DNA of 64,000 nt from Bacteroidaceae bacterium. GTDB taxonomy: Bacteria; Bacteroidota; Bacteroidia; Bacteroidales; Bacteroidaceae. The position numbers and the translations under genes were made by a program. The stretch covers positions 1 to 64,000 of the forward strand of contig JAFUVE010000006.1 in NCBI GenBank assembly GCA_017483765.1. Reading direction: 5' to 3'. Below the pieces are notes generated by a model. The model made no database searches. It had not been told where the DNA came from and saw nothing but the letters and a program-made list of their open reading frames with translations. Below are positions 1-9,053 of the stretch, piece by piece (within the stretch, counting starts at the first letter, position 1; every line of letters begins with the position of its first letter).

Positions 1-41
1 CCTGTCTCTGGATTGTATCTTATCTGGGAAGTGAAATTCAT
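1..41 (-). CDS. Possible 5' end of a CDS leaving the window, perhaps an IS transposase
   Basis: An ATG read leftward from base 41 opens a frame that stays open to the window edge (13 codons, starting MNFTSQIRYN). From memory this start resembles the N-termini of Bacteroidetes IS4/IS1634-type transposases, but 13 residues cannot prove it. A TAnnTTTG motif sits only 4 bases upstream, so the transcript would be almost leaderless. A run near 130-156 (AAAACTTTTTT facing AAAAAAAAGTTT) could belong to an element end. No terminal repeat can be confirmed because the rest of the gene lies outside the window. Confidence 0.35.
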   Translation of the reverse strand, partial: MNFTSQIRYNPET

Positions 42-45
42 ACCG

Positions 46-53
46 CAAAGATA
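46..53 (-). promoter_or_regulatory. -7 motif TATCTTTG
   Basis: This matches the Bacteroidetes consensus TAnnTTTG and points toward the partial gene at the left edge. Confidence 0.35.
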
Positions 54-311
54 GGCATAAAATTTTACTCCACTGTGTTCTACATTGAGGTTTTGACTTT
101 ATTTGGAGTCTAACTTGTTGATAATCATTAAAAACTTTTTTAAAAAAAAGTTTATAGTGTCAAAGTTGGGTTAAGTGAGAAAGTGAATAGAGAGAAGTGA
201 ATAGTGTATTTACTCTTGATGCCGTGCTTCGGCAAGGCTTCAGGTGAGACGCCAGAGGATTAAATGAACAAAATTCATCGTCTTTTCCTTTCTTATTTCG
301 ATTATTCTTTG

Positions 312-319
312 TAACTTTG
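312..319 (+). promoter_or_regulatory. -7 motif TAACTTTG
   Basis: This exact TAnnTTTG match ends 14 bases before the ATG at 334, giving a very short leader. It probably drives both small genes that follow. The stretch from 54 to 311 holds no gene that I can support. Confidence 0.6.
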
Positions 320-333
320 TCACCATCAAATAA

Positions 334-771
334 ATGGAAACAAAATCATTCAAATATCAAAAGCAGATAGATGTGCTGACATCGCTTGGATGTCAGCTGC
401 CTGTCTTGTATGCTCCCAATAACACACCGGCCTGTCGATTCGTCTTTTCAGACATGTCCAGACAAAATCATGTTCCACAATACATGTCTAATCCCAAAAG
501 AATGCTGCAAGATATTAGCAAGAACAAAATGACAACATCATTATTGGCACTTTCATGCTTTGACAACGAACTTCACGCTGGCACATTCTATTCTAACCTG
601 AAAAAATCATTCAGAAACATATCCTCGACAATTGGTGATTCCCTTTCCAGAGGCGTTCTTTCCAACGAAATGGGTATGAAGACCGCCACAAGCCCGAACG
701 GCCATTTCGATTTCTACGAATTTGAGGGATGCGATTTAAATCAGAGTTTTCAAATAATAAAAGATCTATAA
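334..771 (+). CDS. Hypothetical protein, 145 aa
   Basis: I do not recognise this protein. It has no signal peptide and no membrane segment, so it is probably cytoplasmic. The N-terminal half contains a Cys/Pro-rich stretch and the middle is Ser/Lys/Asn-rich. The start is supported by a TAnnTTTG motif just upstream and by the absence of an earlier in-frame ATG close to it. The next gene starts 5 bases after its stop, so the two are probably co-transcribed and may work together, but nothing shown reveals the activity. Confidence 0.6.
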   Translation: METKSFKYQKQIDVLTSLGCQLPVLYAPNNTPACRFVFSDMSRQNHVPQYMSNPKRMLQDISKNKMTTSLLALSCFDNELHAGTFYSNLKKSFRNISSTIGDSLSRGVLSNEMGMKTATSPNGHFDFYEFEGCDLNQSFQIIKDL

Positions 772-776
772 CAAAG

Positions 777-1298
777 ATGAAAGCTATTAAAGGATTTGAC
801 ATACAGTTTGATTTCAGCACTTTTCAGAAGATATCAGACCTCATATATTTTGAGGGTCCACTGCTTTCACATTATGTCAGTGGCAAAGGAGACGACTACC
901 TGTTTTACTGGGTTGATAATGACGATCAGAATAACCGATGGCTTGCATTACGTGTGAGCCTGACAGACTTGCAGAAATACACCGGCAAGCAACTCACGCT
1001 GCGAAATCTGATTGAAAATCCCAACGACGGCTATATCTATTGCTTCGATATTGACAACGATTTACATTATCACAATATCCATCTAGTCCAACCAGCCGAC
1101 CTTCCTGACGACTACCTTCCAGCGCCAGACTCCTATTATGAGTTTGAGCCTATACCGACCCTGAATGCCGAGGAAATGATGACGTACGAACTCACCATCC
1201 CATACAAACAGCAGAGACGTTTTGAGGAACTACTGTCGAAAATAGGATTTCCGGTTTCGTCTTTGAAGAAAATCGTGACCAGGGCGTCTGTATTATAG
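777..1298 (+). CDS. Hypothetical protein, DUF6575-like, 173 aa
   Basis: This is an acidic, aromatic-rich cytoplasmic protein. The stretch FEGPLLSHYVSGKGDDYLFY followed by a WLALRV segment resembles the DUF6575 type of small Bacteroidetes protein, recalled from memory and not checked. I place the start at the ATG at 777, because the open frame before it overlaps the preceding gene and a new start 5 bases after that gene's stop suits translational coupling. There are no catalytic motifs I can point to. It is probably the partner of the 334-771 gene. Confidence 0.6.
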   Translation: MKAIKGFDIQFDFSTFQKISDLIYFEGPLLSHYVSGKGDDYLFYWVDNDDQNNRWLALRVSLTDLQKYTGKQLTLRNLIENPNDGYIYCFDIDNDLHYHNIHLVQPADLPDDYLPAPDSYYEFEPIPTLNAEEMMTYELTIPYKQQRRFEELLSKIGFPVSSLKKIVTRASVL

Positions 1299-1338
1299 GT
1301 GGAAAAAGCCGATTCGGGGACGAACTTCTCAAATAATG

Positions 1339-1405
1339 AATTGACCGTGCTTCGCCGGTCAATTAGCTTCGCTGGTTCTCGGCTGCGCTCAACATAGCTT
1401 AAGCG
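1339..1405. repeat. Hairpin plus dispersed GC-rich element, copy A
   Basis: AATTGACCG (1339-1347) pairs perfectly with CGGTCAATT (1356-1364) around an 8-nt loop, a likely terminator for the preceding pair of genes. Directly after it comes TTCTCGGCTGCGCTCAACATA and a GCTTAAGC end, a degenerate relative of the elements at 21.7 kb and 45.35 kb. The rest of 1299-1591 shows no gene. Confidence 0.5.
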
Positions 1406-1591
1406 TATTCAGAAATTCGCAGAACTATTGATGCCGTATAACTTTATTAACACACATTCCCTTCATTCCTTATCCTTCAAAAAGTTCTTTTATTCCTCAG
1501 ACCTTGCTTCTTATATGCCTGTCTGATGATTTTCCTGTGGGCTTTTGCCAAAAAATCGCCGAATAAATTTTGAGCAGACGTGAAGAATTAC

Positions 1592-1599
1592 TAACTTTG
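1592..1599 (+). promoter_or_regulatory. -7 motif TAACTTTG for the skp-murI operon
   Basis: This exact TAnnTTTG match lies 26 bases before the ATG at 1626. An ATG at 1603 opens only an 8-codon frame, so it is not the gene start. Confidence 0.65.
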
Positions 1600-1625
1600 C
1601 GTATGAAAACAAAAAAACGGAAAAA

Positions 1626-2216
1626 ATGAAAAAATTTTTGACCTTGGTGGCTCTGATGCTGACCTGTGCCGGCATTCAGGCCCAAGACGTTACTGCTACA
1701 GACCAGCAGGCGGAAGCCCAGACCCTCCCAGCCGAGGGTCAACCGGCCACAGTCGTTGTCAACCAGACGATGAAATTCGGATACCTCAGCTACAGCCAGG
1801 TGCTCGAAGCCATGGACGGCTATGCCGACACACAGAAGACCATTGCCGCACTGCGTCAGGCCTACGAGCAGGAGCTGGCACGCAGCGAGGAGGTGTTCTC
1901 CAAGCAGTTCTCCGAATATGTGGATGGCCAGAAGTCCTTCCCCGACAATATCCGCCTGAAACGGCAGAAAGAGCTACAGCAGACCATGGAGCAGAGTCTC
2001 CAGTTCAAGCAGGAGGCCAAGGCCCTGCTGAAGCAGAAGGAGGAGGCAGCGCTCGACGTTTTGCGCGCACGGCTCAACGGTGTCATCAGCGAGATTGGGA
2101 CGGAGCGCGGCTATGCCTTTGTGCTCAACACCGACAACAATGCCTATCCGTTCGTCAACGGAGGACTTGGCGACGATATCACCAACGAAGTGCTCACCCG
2201 ACTGAATACGAAATAA
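1626..2216 (+). CDS. OmpH/Skp-family periplasmic chaperone
   Basis: Skp/OmpH proteins hold unfolded outer-membrane proteins in the periplasm. A signal peptide is visible (MKKF, hydrophobic core, cleavage after IQAQ near residue 20), then an acidic Gln/Thr-rich linker. The typical OmpH core follows: GYLSYSQVLEAM near residue 56, a long charged coiled-coil segment (about 75-150), and a final beta segment (YAFVLNTDNNAYPFVNGG). The length of 196 aa is a little above the usual 160-180 because of the linker. The stop is one base before the murI start, so the two share a transcript. This lineage commonly encodes several OmpH copies near bamA; here the gene stands with murI only. Confidence 0.85.
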   Translation: MKKFLTLVALMLTCAGIQAQDVTATDQQAEAQTLPAEGQPATVVVNQTMKFGYLSYSQVLEAMDGYADTQKTIAALRQAYEQELARSEEVFSKQFSEYVDGQKSFPDNIRLKRQKELQQTMEQSLQFKQEAKALLKQKEEAALDVLRARLNGVISEIGTERGYAFVLNTDNNAYPFVNGGLGDDITNEVLTRLNTK

Positions 2217-2217
2217 C

Positions 2218-3087
2218 ATGGAAAGCGAATATACTTTGTTCAACCTCGACGAGGGACCCATCGGCGTGTTCGACTCAGGCTATGGCGGACTGACCATCCT
2301 GAACGAAATCCGCAAGGAGATGCCGCAGTATGACTATATCTATCTGGGCGACAACGCACGTGCCCCCTACGGCACACGCTCGTTCAAAGTGGTGTATGAG
2401 TTCACGGTGCAGTCCGTGGAGAAGCTGTTCAAGCTGGGCTGCCCGCTCGTCATTCTGGGCTGCAACACGGCTTCAGCGAAGGCGTTGCGCAGTGTTCAGC
2501 GCTATTATCTCCCCCGTTATGCGCCCGACCGGCGCGTGCTCGGCGTTATCATCCCGACTGCAGAGGTGGTGGGGGCCATGTCGCGCACCCATCATATCGG
2601 TGTGCTCGCCACGCAGGGCACCATCAGCTCGGAGAGCTACAACATGGAGATAGCCAAGCAGGAACCGGACGCGGTGGTGACGGGACTGGCATGCCCTATG
2701 TGGGTGCCGATCATCGAGAACGGCGAGGCCGACAAGCCGGGCGCCGACTATTTCGTGAAGGACAGCATCGACAAGCTCATGGCCATGGACCCGCTCATCG
2801 ACACCATCATCCTGGGATGCACACACTTCCCGCTGCTTATGGACAAGATCCGCAAGTACGTGCCGGAGCACGTGAAGCTTGTGCCGCAGGGCAAGTATAT
2901 CGCCCGAAGCCTGCAGGACTACCTGCGGCGCCACCACGAGATGCGTGAGAAGATCACCATGGGAGGCTCGTGCACCTACTACACCACCGAGCAGGCCGAC
3001 AAGTTCCAGGAGTCTGCCGCGCTCTTCCTCAACGAGGACGCCCAGAACCTCGACGTGCACCACGTTGACCTCAGGGGCATGATTTAG
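2218..3087 (+). CDS. murI: Glutamate racemase
   Basis: MurI interconverts L- and D-glutamate and supplies D-Glu for peptidoglycan. The N-terminal signature PIGVFDSGYGGLT is intact. The two catalytic cysteines are visible, Cys82 in the LGCNTASA motif and Cys201 in ILGCTHFPLL. At 289 aa it is slightly longer than the usual 260-270, with about 12 extra residues before the signature. It starts one base after the stop of the OmpH-like gene, which indicates translational coupling. A D-alanine racemase domain is also present in this window (murF-alr at 45.4-47.9 kb), so both D-amino-acid routes for wall synthesis are here. Confidence 0.95.
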   Translation: MESEYTLFNLDEGPIGVFDSGYGGLTILNEIRKEMPQYDYIYLGDNARAPYGTRSFKVVYEFTVQSVEKLFKLGCPLVILGCNTASAKALRSVQRYYLPRYAPDRRVLGVIIPTAEVVGAMSRTHHIGVLATQGTISSESYNMEIAKQEPDAVVTGLACPMWVPIIENGEADKPGADYFVKDSIDKLMAMDPLIDTIILGCTHFPLLMDKIRKYVPEHVKLVPQGKYIARSLQDYLRRHHEMREKITMGGSCTYYTTEQADKFQESAALFLNEDAQNLDVHHVDLRGMI

Positions 3088-3216
3088 CAAATGGTTTTTA
3101 CATACATTTAGAACTTCTATTCCTTATAGTCCTTTAAGTCTTTAGAAAACAATTTCCACGGACTTTTAGGACTATGTGTATTCCATTTATTTCCGTAAAA
3201 AAAAAACAATAACAAT

Positions 3217-5523
3217 ATGAAGAGATTGACGACTTCTTTCGGTGCGCTGCTGCTGGCAGCCAGCCTTTTCGCGCAGTCACGCCAGACATTGTTCGACGAT
3301 GGATGGACTTTCAGCCATGACGGCAAGACCATCAGCGTGGACCTTCCCCACGACTGGGATATTTACACCAAACCAAATTCCGGAAAGGGAGCCACCGGCA
3401 CAGGTGGCGGATGGTATGAAGCCGGCAAGGGTGAATACCGCAAGACTTTCAAGACTCCGGACGGAGGCGAAATTGTGAAACTCCACTTCGAGGGCGTCTA
3501 TCAGAAGGCGGAGGTGTTTGTGAACGGCGAGAAAGCCGGTCAGCACGGCTACGGGTACACCCCCTTTACTGTTGATGTCACTCCGTTCCTGCATAAGGAC
3601 ATGCAGGAGAACGAGGTGACGGTGAAGGTGGACAACTCCGGTCAGCCCAACTGCCGTTGGTACTCCGGTTCGGGCATCTACCGTCATGTGTGGCTTCAGA
3701 CAATGCCGACCCTCCATATCGCCGAGAACGGCGTGTTCGTCTCTACCAGCGAGGTGAAAGACGGAAAAGCCACCGTCTTGGTGGAGGTGGAGGTGGAAAA
3801 CGCCTCTGACCAGGCTCGCAATGCGACGGTGGTGGTGGGCAGCCGTCAGATGATGGTCAGCGTGCCTGCTCACGACAAGAAGATGGTCAACACGTCCTAC
3901 ACCATCAGCAACCCGCAGTTGTGGTCGCCTGAGAATCCCTACCTGTATACCGCCGATGTGGAGCTGAAGGAGAACGGCACCACCATCGACAGCAAGCAGG
4001 TGAAGCATGGCGTGCGCACTTTCTCCTTCGATGCGGAGAAAGGCTTTGTGCTCAACGGCAAGCCTGTGCTCATCAACGGGGCATGCGTGCACCACGACGA
4101 CGGAATACTCGGAGCGATGGCTTTCGACGCGGCTGAGATACGCAAGGTGAAGCAGATGAAAGAAGCCGGGTTCAATCTCATCCGCACGTCGCACAATCCC
4201 ACCACGCGCGCGTTTCTTGACGCCTGCGACTCCATCGGAATGCTGGTCATCGGAGAGGCCTTCGACGGATGGAGAACTCAGAAGAACCCACACGACTACC
4301 ACACGATGATTGACTCGTGCTACCGGGAGGACATCCATGCGATGGTGAAGCGCGACCGGAACCATCCCAGCATCATCAGCTGGAGCATCGGCAACGAAGT
4401 GATTGAGCGGAAAGAGATACTGGTGATTTACACTGCGCGGCAGATGAAGGCCGCCGTGCTGGAATGCGATAAGACCCGTCCTGTGACCGAGGCACTCTGT
4501 GCCTGGGACCGCGACTGGGAGATTTACGACCCCCATGCCGAGGTGCTCGACGTCGTGGGTTACAACTATATGATTTTCAAACATGCCAGCGACCACGAGC
4601 GCGACCCGAAGCGTGTGATGTGGCAGACGGAGAGCTATCCACGCGATGCTTTCAGAAACTGGGCTGTGGTCAACGACTTCCCTTACGTGGTGGGAGATAT
4701 GGTGTGGACAGGACTTGACTACCTCGGTGAGTCGGGCATCGGCCGCAACTACTACGAGGGAGAACGTCCCGGCGAGAGCTGGGTGGAGGGCGGTCAGCCC
4801 GACTGGCACGGAGCACCCTGCGGCGACGTGGACGTGACGGGCTGGAGAAAGCCCATCAGCCACTACCGTGAGACGCTGTGGAGCGACAAGCGTGATTTGT
4901 ATATGGCCGTGAAGGAGCCCGACGGTTATCGTGGCAAAATCCACACGACCATGTGGAGCGTGTGGCCTACCTGGGAGAGCTGGAACTGGCCGGGATGGGA
5001 AGGAAAGCCCATCGATGTGGAGGTATATACGAAATCGCCAGAAGTGAAGCTCTATCTCAACGACAAGCTCATAGACACAAAGCAGGTGAGCCGCGACACG
5101 GAGTTCAAGGCCGTGTTCAGTGTGCCTTACCAGACAGGCACCCTCAGGGCCGAGGCCGACGGCAAGTCCGTCACGCTGGAGACAGCAGGAGAACCTGCCC
5201 GCCTTCGTCTCTCTGCTGATAAAAAGGTGATGACGGCTGACGGTCAGGACCTCATCTACGTCCTTGTGGAGGTGGTAGACAGCAAGGGTAGGGTATGCCC
5301 TGACGCCGCCATCGGCTGTGAGGCTTCCGTCAAAGGCAATGCGTCTGTCCTGGCTTTCGCTTCTGCCGACCTGAAGGACACGGAGCCCACGACCACGCCC
5401 CGTGTCACCACATGGAAAGGACGCTCGCTGCTCGTTCTGCGCAGTGCCAAGGCAAAAGGCAAGGTTCAGGTAAGCATCAAAAGCCAGCTGCCTTCAGCCA
5501 CGCTGACGCTGCAATCCCGGTAA
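3217..5523 (+). CDS. Secreted glycoside hydrolase family 2 protein (beta-galactosidase-like)
   Basis: GH2 enzymes cleave terminal beta-linked galactose, glucuronic acid or mannose. A signal peptide ends near FAQS (residue 21). Next come the jelly-roll sugar-binding domain (WTFSHDG to about 190), an immunoglobulin-like domain, and a TIM barrel from about residue 290. The acid/base Glu394 lies in SIGNEV and the probable nucleophile Glu472 in WQTES. The C-terminal third holds a further Ig-like domain (about 590-768) as in Bacteroidetes GH2 proteins of 750-850 aa. The exact substrate cannot be read from the sequence. It stands alone, without susC/susD genes beside it. Confidence 0.9.
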   Translation: MKRLTTSFGALLLAASLFAQSRQTLFDDGWTFSHDGKTISVDLPHDWDIYTKPNSGKGATGTGGGWYEAGKGEYRKTFKTPDGGEIVKLHFEGVYQKAEVFVNGEKAGQHGYGYTPFTVDVTPFLHKDMQENEVTVKVDNSGQPNCRWYSGSGIYRHVWLQTMPTLHIAENGVFVSTSEVKDGKATVLVEVEVENASDQARNATVVVGSRQMMVSVPAHDKKMVNTSYTISNPQLWSPENPYLYTADVELKENGTTIDSKQVKHGVRTFSFDAEKGFVLNGKPVLINGACVHHDDGILGAMAFDAAEIRKVKQMKEAGFNLIRTSHNPTTRAFLDACDSIGMLVIGEAFDGWRTQKNPHDYHTMIDSCYREDIHAMVKRDRNHPSIISWSIGNEVIERKEILVIYTARQMKAAVLECDKTRPVTEALCAWDRDWEIYDPHAEVLDVVGYNYMIFKHASDHERDPKRVMWQTESYPRDAFRNWAVVNDFPYVVGDMVWTGLDYLGESGIGRNYYEGERPGESWVEGGQPDWHGAPCGDVDVTGWRKPISHYRETLWSDKRDLYMAVKEPDGYRGKIHTTMWSVWPTWESWNWPGWEGKPIDVEVYTKSPEVKLYLNDKLIDTKQVSRDTEFKAVFSVPYQTGTLRAEADGKSVTLETAGEPARLRLSADKKVMTADGQDLIYVLVEVVDSKGRVCPDAAIGCEASVKGNASVLAFASADLKDTEPTTTPRVTTWKGRSLLVLRSAKAKGKVQVSIKSQLPSATLTLQSR

Positions 5524-5600
5524 GCATAGAATGAAGATCATCTCGGAAAAACTAGTATTTGGCCATTACTTGGCGATGAATTTTTGATTTAAAGTCTGTT

Positions 5601-6017
5601 ATGTTACATTTTAAGGAAGGAAGCGGCTGGAAAGCCTGCTACGACGATGAAAGAAACCTCTACACAGCTCAGACGTGGAGTAGGGGCAGTTATCATTTAT
5701 ATGAGATAGATGAGCAGATATTCAGCCGGATTGGCGAGCCAGGCGTCAGTGAATTCGAAACAGAGAAGTTGATTGCTTCCGGACGTCATCTGTATATGGA
5801 CATCGATGATACGTCGGGTCCCCCTTATACCGTTGTGCTCGATGAAGACTACGCAACGTTATGCCCTTGGGCAGACGTTCAGTCGAGTGGTCATCAATGG
5901 CCATCAGTTCTGACCGATATTGCAGTCAATATCTTTGAGTCGGAAGCCGATAACCGTGAGCAAAGAAAAAAGAATAGACCGGCTGAAAAAGAGGATATGA
6001 AAAAGGATGCATTCTGA
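5601..6017 (+). CDS. Hypothetical protein, 138 aa
   Basis: I do not recognise the family. The protein starts MLHFKEGSGWKACYDDERN, is rich in acidic and aromatic residues, and ends in a strongly charged tail (REQRKKNRPAEKEDMKKDAF). There is no signal peptide or membrane segment. It resembles small stand-alone Bacteroidetes proteins of unknown role. Its last codons overlap the inverted repeat that acts as terminator for the facing gene. Confidence 0.6.
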   Translation: MLHFKEGSGWKACYDDERNLYTAQTWSRGSYHLYEIDEQIFSRIGEPGVSEFETEKLIASGRHLYMDIDDTSGPPYTVVLDEDYATLCPWADVQSSGHQWPSVLTDIAVNIFESEADNREQRKKNRPAEKEDMKKDAF

Positions 6018-6033
6018 AATCCAGAATGCATCC
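6000..6033 (-). terminator. Terminator hairpin of the nucleotidyltransferase gene
   Basis: GGATGCATTCTG (6005-6016) pairs perfectly with CAGAATGCATCC (6022-6033). Read on the minus strand, the 12-bp stem is followed by TTTTTC (bases 6004 down to 5999). The hairpin also covers the stop codon of the plus-strand gene that ends at 6017. Confidence 0.7.
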
Positions 6034-6150
6034 TGAAAAAACTTGTTTCCTCGATAGGAAACGGAAATCTGAAGTACTTCGTCCCGCGAGCCGGACGGCT
6101 GAGTGTAGGACGTTTCGTTCAGTTTGGGTTGATTGGCCTCATGCCGTCGG

Positions 6151-7068
6151 CTACCAGAGCTTCTCTGGATAAACGCCGTCCTTCACGAGCTGGGCAATAC
6201 GCTCCACTGTGGCCTCGCGGTCTGCAGCGTAAGTCACTCCGAACCACTTGGATGTCGTGTCGAGCACCTCTACAGTGGCCGTGCCTTCGTTGATGAGCTT
6301 GTTCACCATGAGCGGGATGAAGAACTCAGCCTTCAGGTTCTCCATGTTCTTGGGATCAGACAGGAACTCCTTGAAGTACTCCTCAGAATACTGGAAATAG
6401 TCGGGGGTGAATCCCCACATGTTCATGCTGACAGGAACGTTCTCTTCCAACGCCACCCATTCTCCCTGCTCGTCCTTGTAGCAGATAGGTCCGTCGGCAG
6501 GCACTCGCATGATCTCGGTGCGCTCTACCACGTCGGTCAGATGATGGCTGTCATCGTACACACAAACGCCACGAGCTACAGATCCGTTCTCGCTCAGTGT
6601 GTTGCAGCAGCGGAATCCCACCATCGCATATTCGTTCTTCGCACCCTCCTTCAGTCCAGAGAGGAACTTTCCGATGGTCTGGAATGCGTCGCGTCCGTAG
6701 AAGTCGTCGCAGTTGATTACGCAGAACGGCTCCTTGATCACGTCCTTACCCATCAGCACAGCGTGGTTCGTTCCCCATGGTTTCTGACGTCCCTCCGGGC
6801 ATTTGAATCCCTCAGGAAGTGCGTCGATGCTCTGGAAGCAAAGCTCGCAAGGTATCTTGTCCTCATATTTTGAGAGTATCTGATTGCGGAACTGATCTTC
6901 GAAGTCTTTACGGATGACCCACACGATTTTTCCAAATCCAGCCTGTATGGCGTCGTAGATGGAATAGTCCATGATGGTCTCTCCGTTTGGTCCAAGTCCG
7001 TCAAGCTGTTTCAAACCACCGTAGCGGCTTCCCATTCCGGCAGCAAGTAAGAATAGAGTTGGTTTCAT
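6151..7068 (-). CDS. Sugar-phosphate nucleotidyltransferase
   Basis: This is a GT-A-like nucleotidyltransferase that should join a sugar 1-phosphate to an NTP. The N-terminal signature LAAGMGSRYGGLKQ (about residues 8-21) is the nucleotide-binding loop of this family, and VINCDDFYG (near 108-116) supplies the metal-binding acidic residues. At 305 aa it has normal length. Bacteroidetes proteins of this subgroup often sit next to choline or sugar kinase genes, but here the gene stands alone between a facing unknown gene and divergent acpP. The substrate sugar cannot be assigned. Confidence 0.8.
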   Translation of the reverse strand: MKPTLFLLAAGMGSRYGGLKQLDGLGPNGETIMDYSIYDAIQAGFGKIVWVIRKDFEDQFRNQILSKYEDKIPCELCFQSIDALPEGFKCPEGRQKPWGTNHAVLMGKDVIKEPFCVINCDDFYGRDAFQTIGKFLSGLKEGAKNEYAMVGFRCCNTLSENGSVARGVCVYDDSHHLTDVVERTEIMRVPADGPICYKDEQGEWVALEENVPVSMNMWGFTPDYFQYSEEYFKEFLSDPKNMENLKAEFFIPLMVNKLINEGTATVEVLDTTSKWFGVTYAADREATVERIAQLVKDGVYPEKLW

Positions 7069-7117
7069 TTTCTTGGTTTTAATTAGTTTTTTTGATGAGT
7101 TAAAAGTAATCTAACGG

Positions 7118-7125
7118 CAAAATTA
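7118..7125 (-). promoter_or_regulatory. -7 motif TAATTTTG
   Basis: Read on the minus strand this matches TAnnTTTG, about 50 bases upstream of the nucleotidyltransferase start. It lies in the 343-bp spacer shared with the divergent acpP promoter. Confidence 0.5.
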
Positions 7126-7283
7126 ATAAAAGCAAACAGGATAACAAAATAAAATCGCCGAAATTTTTCATTTTTTTATTTTTTGACCCCCTTAAAATGT
7201 TAAAACGTTGCACAGATTCGCATTAGTGTGCAAAAACCAGTCATTTTGTTTTGAAATTCTTGCACATTTTGAGATAAAATTGT

Positions 7284-7291
7284 TACCTTTG
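7284..7291 (+). promoter_or_regulatory. -7 motif TACCTTTG for acpP-fabF-rnc
   Basis: This exact TAnnTTTG match lies 120 bases before acpP, so the transcript has a leader of about 110 nt. Confidence 0.6.
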
Positions 7292-7411
7292 CAGCCTAAA
7301 TGCAACTTTTGGGTTCAAAAGCGTGCATTTTTAGTGTGTTAATACTGTTTTTTCAGCAGGAATTAATTACTGAGTTGAATAATAAATTCATTAACAAAAA
7401 AAAATTGTATT

Positions 7412-7648
7412 ATGTCTGAAATTGAAGAAAAAGTAAAGCAGATCATTACCGACAAACTTGGTGTTGACGAAGCAGAAGTAAAGCCAGAGGCAAGCTTCAC
7501 GGGCGACCTTGGAGCAGACTCACTTGACACAGTAGAGCTCATCATGGAGTTCGAGAAAGTTTTCGGGATCAGCATTCCTGACGACAAGGCTGAGCAGATC
7601 ACCACTGTAGGCCAGGCAATCTCTTACATTGAGGAGAACGCAAAATAA
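7412..7648 (+). CDS. acpP: Acyl carrier protein
   Basis: This is the cytoplasmic carrier of growing acyl chains in type II fatty acid synthesis. The phosphopantetheine attachment Ser37 lies in [10 protein letters not shown], and the protein is short (78 aa) and acidic as expected. It is followed by fabF, its partner condensing enzyme, with a hairpin between them that may set the ratio of the two proteins. Confidence 0.97.
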   Translation: MSEIEEKVKQIITDKLGVDEAEVKPEASFTGDLGADSLDTVELIMEFEKVFGISIPDDKAEQITTVGQAISYIEENAK

Positions 7649-7659
7649 ATTTTTGGACA

Positions 7660-7728
7660 CAATTATGAATTACGGGTCATGAAGCAGGCAATGTCTGCGT
7701 CATGATTTGTAATTCATAATTTTTTTTT
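7660..7728 (+). terminator. Long hairpin with U-tract between acpP and fabF
   Basis: AATTATGAATTAC (7660-7672) pairs with GTAATTCATAATT (7709-7721), with an inner stem TCATGA/TCATGA and GCAG/CTGC, followed directly by a T-run to 7728. It looks like a partial terminator that lets acpP be made in excess over fabF. Confidence 0.7.
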
Positions 7729-7766
7729 ATTGAATTTTTACTATTTAAATATAAAGTATACATCAT

Positions 7767-9035
7767 ATGGAATTGAAAAGAGTTGTTGTTACTGGACTGG
7801 GCGCTTTGACTCCGCTTGGCAATAATGTGGAGGAGTCTTGGGAGAATCTCAAGAACGGCAAGAGTGGCGCGGCTCCTATCACGCATTTCGACGCCTCTCA
7901 GTTTAAGACACAGTTTGCCTGCGAGGTGAAGGGATTCAATGCCACTGACTTCGGAATTGACCGCAAGGAGGCACGCAAGATGGACATCTACACACAGTAT
8001 GCCATCGCTGCCGCCAAAATGGCCATTGAGGACTCCGGGATGGACCTCGACACGGTTGACAAGAACGAAATCGGAGTGGTGCTCGGCGTAGGAATCGGAG
8101 GTATACACACTTTCGAGGAAGAGGCCGGCAACTATGCACTCCATGGACCTGAGATGGGTCCGAAGTTCAACCCATTCTTTATCCCGAAGATGATTGCAGA
8201 CATCGCTGCAGGACTTATCTCCATCGACTATGGATTCCATGGACCGAACTATACCACCACATCCGCATGCGCATCGTCCACAAACGCTATCGCCGACGCT
8301 TTCGCACTGGTACGTCTGGGCAAAGCCAACGCAATGATCACTGGTGGTGCCGAGGCAGCCATCTGGCCTTCTGGCGTGGGTGGTTTCAATGCGATGAAAG
8401 CACTCTCCACTCGCAACGACGAGCCTGAGAAGGCCAGCCGCCCCTTCAGCGCCAGCCGCGACGGATTCGTGATGGGCGAGGGAGCCGGAATACTCGTGCT
8501 TGAGGAGCTGGAGCATGCCAAGGCAAGAGGTGCCAAGATTTATGCCGAAATCGCCGGAGTGGGCATGTCGGCCGACGCATACCACATCACAGCCTCACAC
8601 CCTGAAGGACTGGGAGCCAAGCTCGTGATGCAGCGCGCACTGAAGGACGCTCAGCTCAAGCCTGAGGACATCGACTACATCAACGTGCACGGAACTTCCA
8701 CACACGTGGGCGACATCTCAGAGGCCAAGGCCATCAAGGAGGTGTTCGGTGAGAGCGCATACAAACTCAACATCAGCTCAACCAAGTCGATGACTGGCCA
8801 CCTGCTCGGTGCAGCCGGTGCTGTAGAAAGCATCATCAGCGTTCTGGCCGTGAAGAACGACGTTGTTCCGCCGACAATCAACCACGACCCGGAAGACAAG
8901 GACGAGGAAATCGACTACGAGCTCAACTTCACGTTCAACCAGGCTCAGCATCGCACCGTACGTGCGGCACTCAGCAACACATTCGGATTCGGAGGACACA
9001 ACGCATGTGCCATCTTCAAGAAATATGAGGAATAA
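7767..9035 (+). CDS. fabF: 3-oxoacyl-[acyl-carrier-protein] synthase II
   Basis: FabF condenses malonyl-ACP with acyl-ACP in fatty acid elongation. The catalytic triad is complete: Cys168 in TTSACASS, His308 in NVHGTST and His345 in [10 protein letters not shown]. At 422 aa it has full family length (usually 410-420). It lies downstream of acpP and 18 bases before rnc, the usual Bacteroidales arrangement. Confidence 0.97.
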   Translation: MELKRVVVTGLGALTPLGNNVEESWENLKNGKSGAAPITHFDASQFKTQFACEVKGFNATDFGIDRKEARKMDIYTQYAIAAAKMAIEDSGMDLDTVDKNEIGVVLGVGIGGIHTFEEEAGNYALHGPEMGPKFNPFFIPKMIADIAAGLISIDYGFHGPNYTTTSACASSTNAIADAFALVRLGKANAMITGGAEAAIWPSGVGGFNAMKALSTRNDEPEKASRPFSASRDGFVMGEGAGILVLEELEHAKARGAKIYAEIAGVGMSADAYHITASHPEGLGAKLVMQRALKDAQLKPEDIDYINVHGTSTHVGDISEAKAIKEVFGESAYKLNISSTKSMTGHLLGAAGAVESIISVLAVKNDVVPPTINHDPEDKDEEIDYELNFTFNQAQHRTVRAALSNTFGFGGHNACAIFKKYEE

Positions 9036-9053
9036 GAAAGCTCCGGAATCTGC

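Noticed and set aside
3277..4944. 555-codon frame antisense to the GH2 gene
   Set aside because: It is antisense to a complete GH2 enzyme with intact catalytic residues and has His/Val-rich shadow composition.
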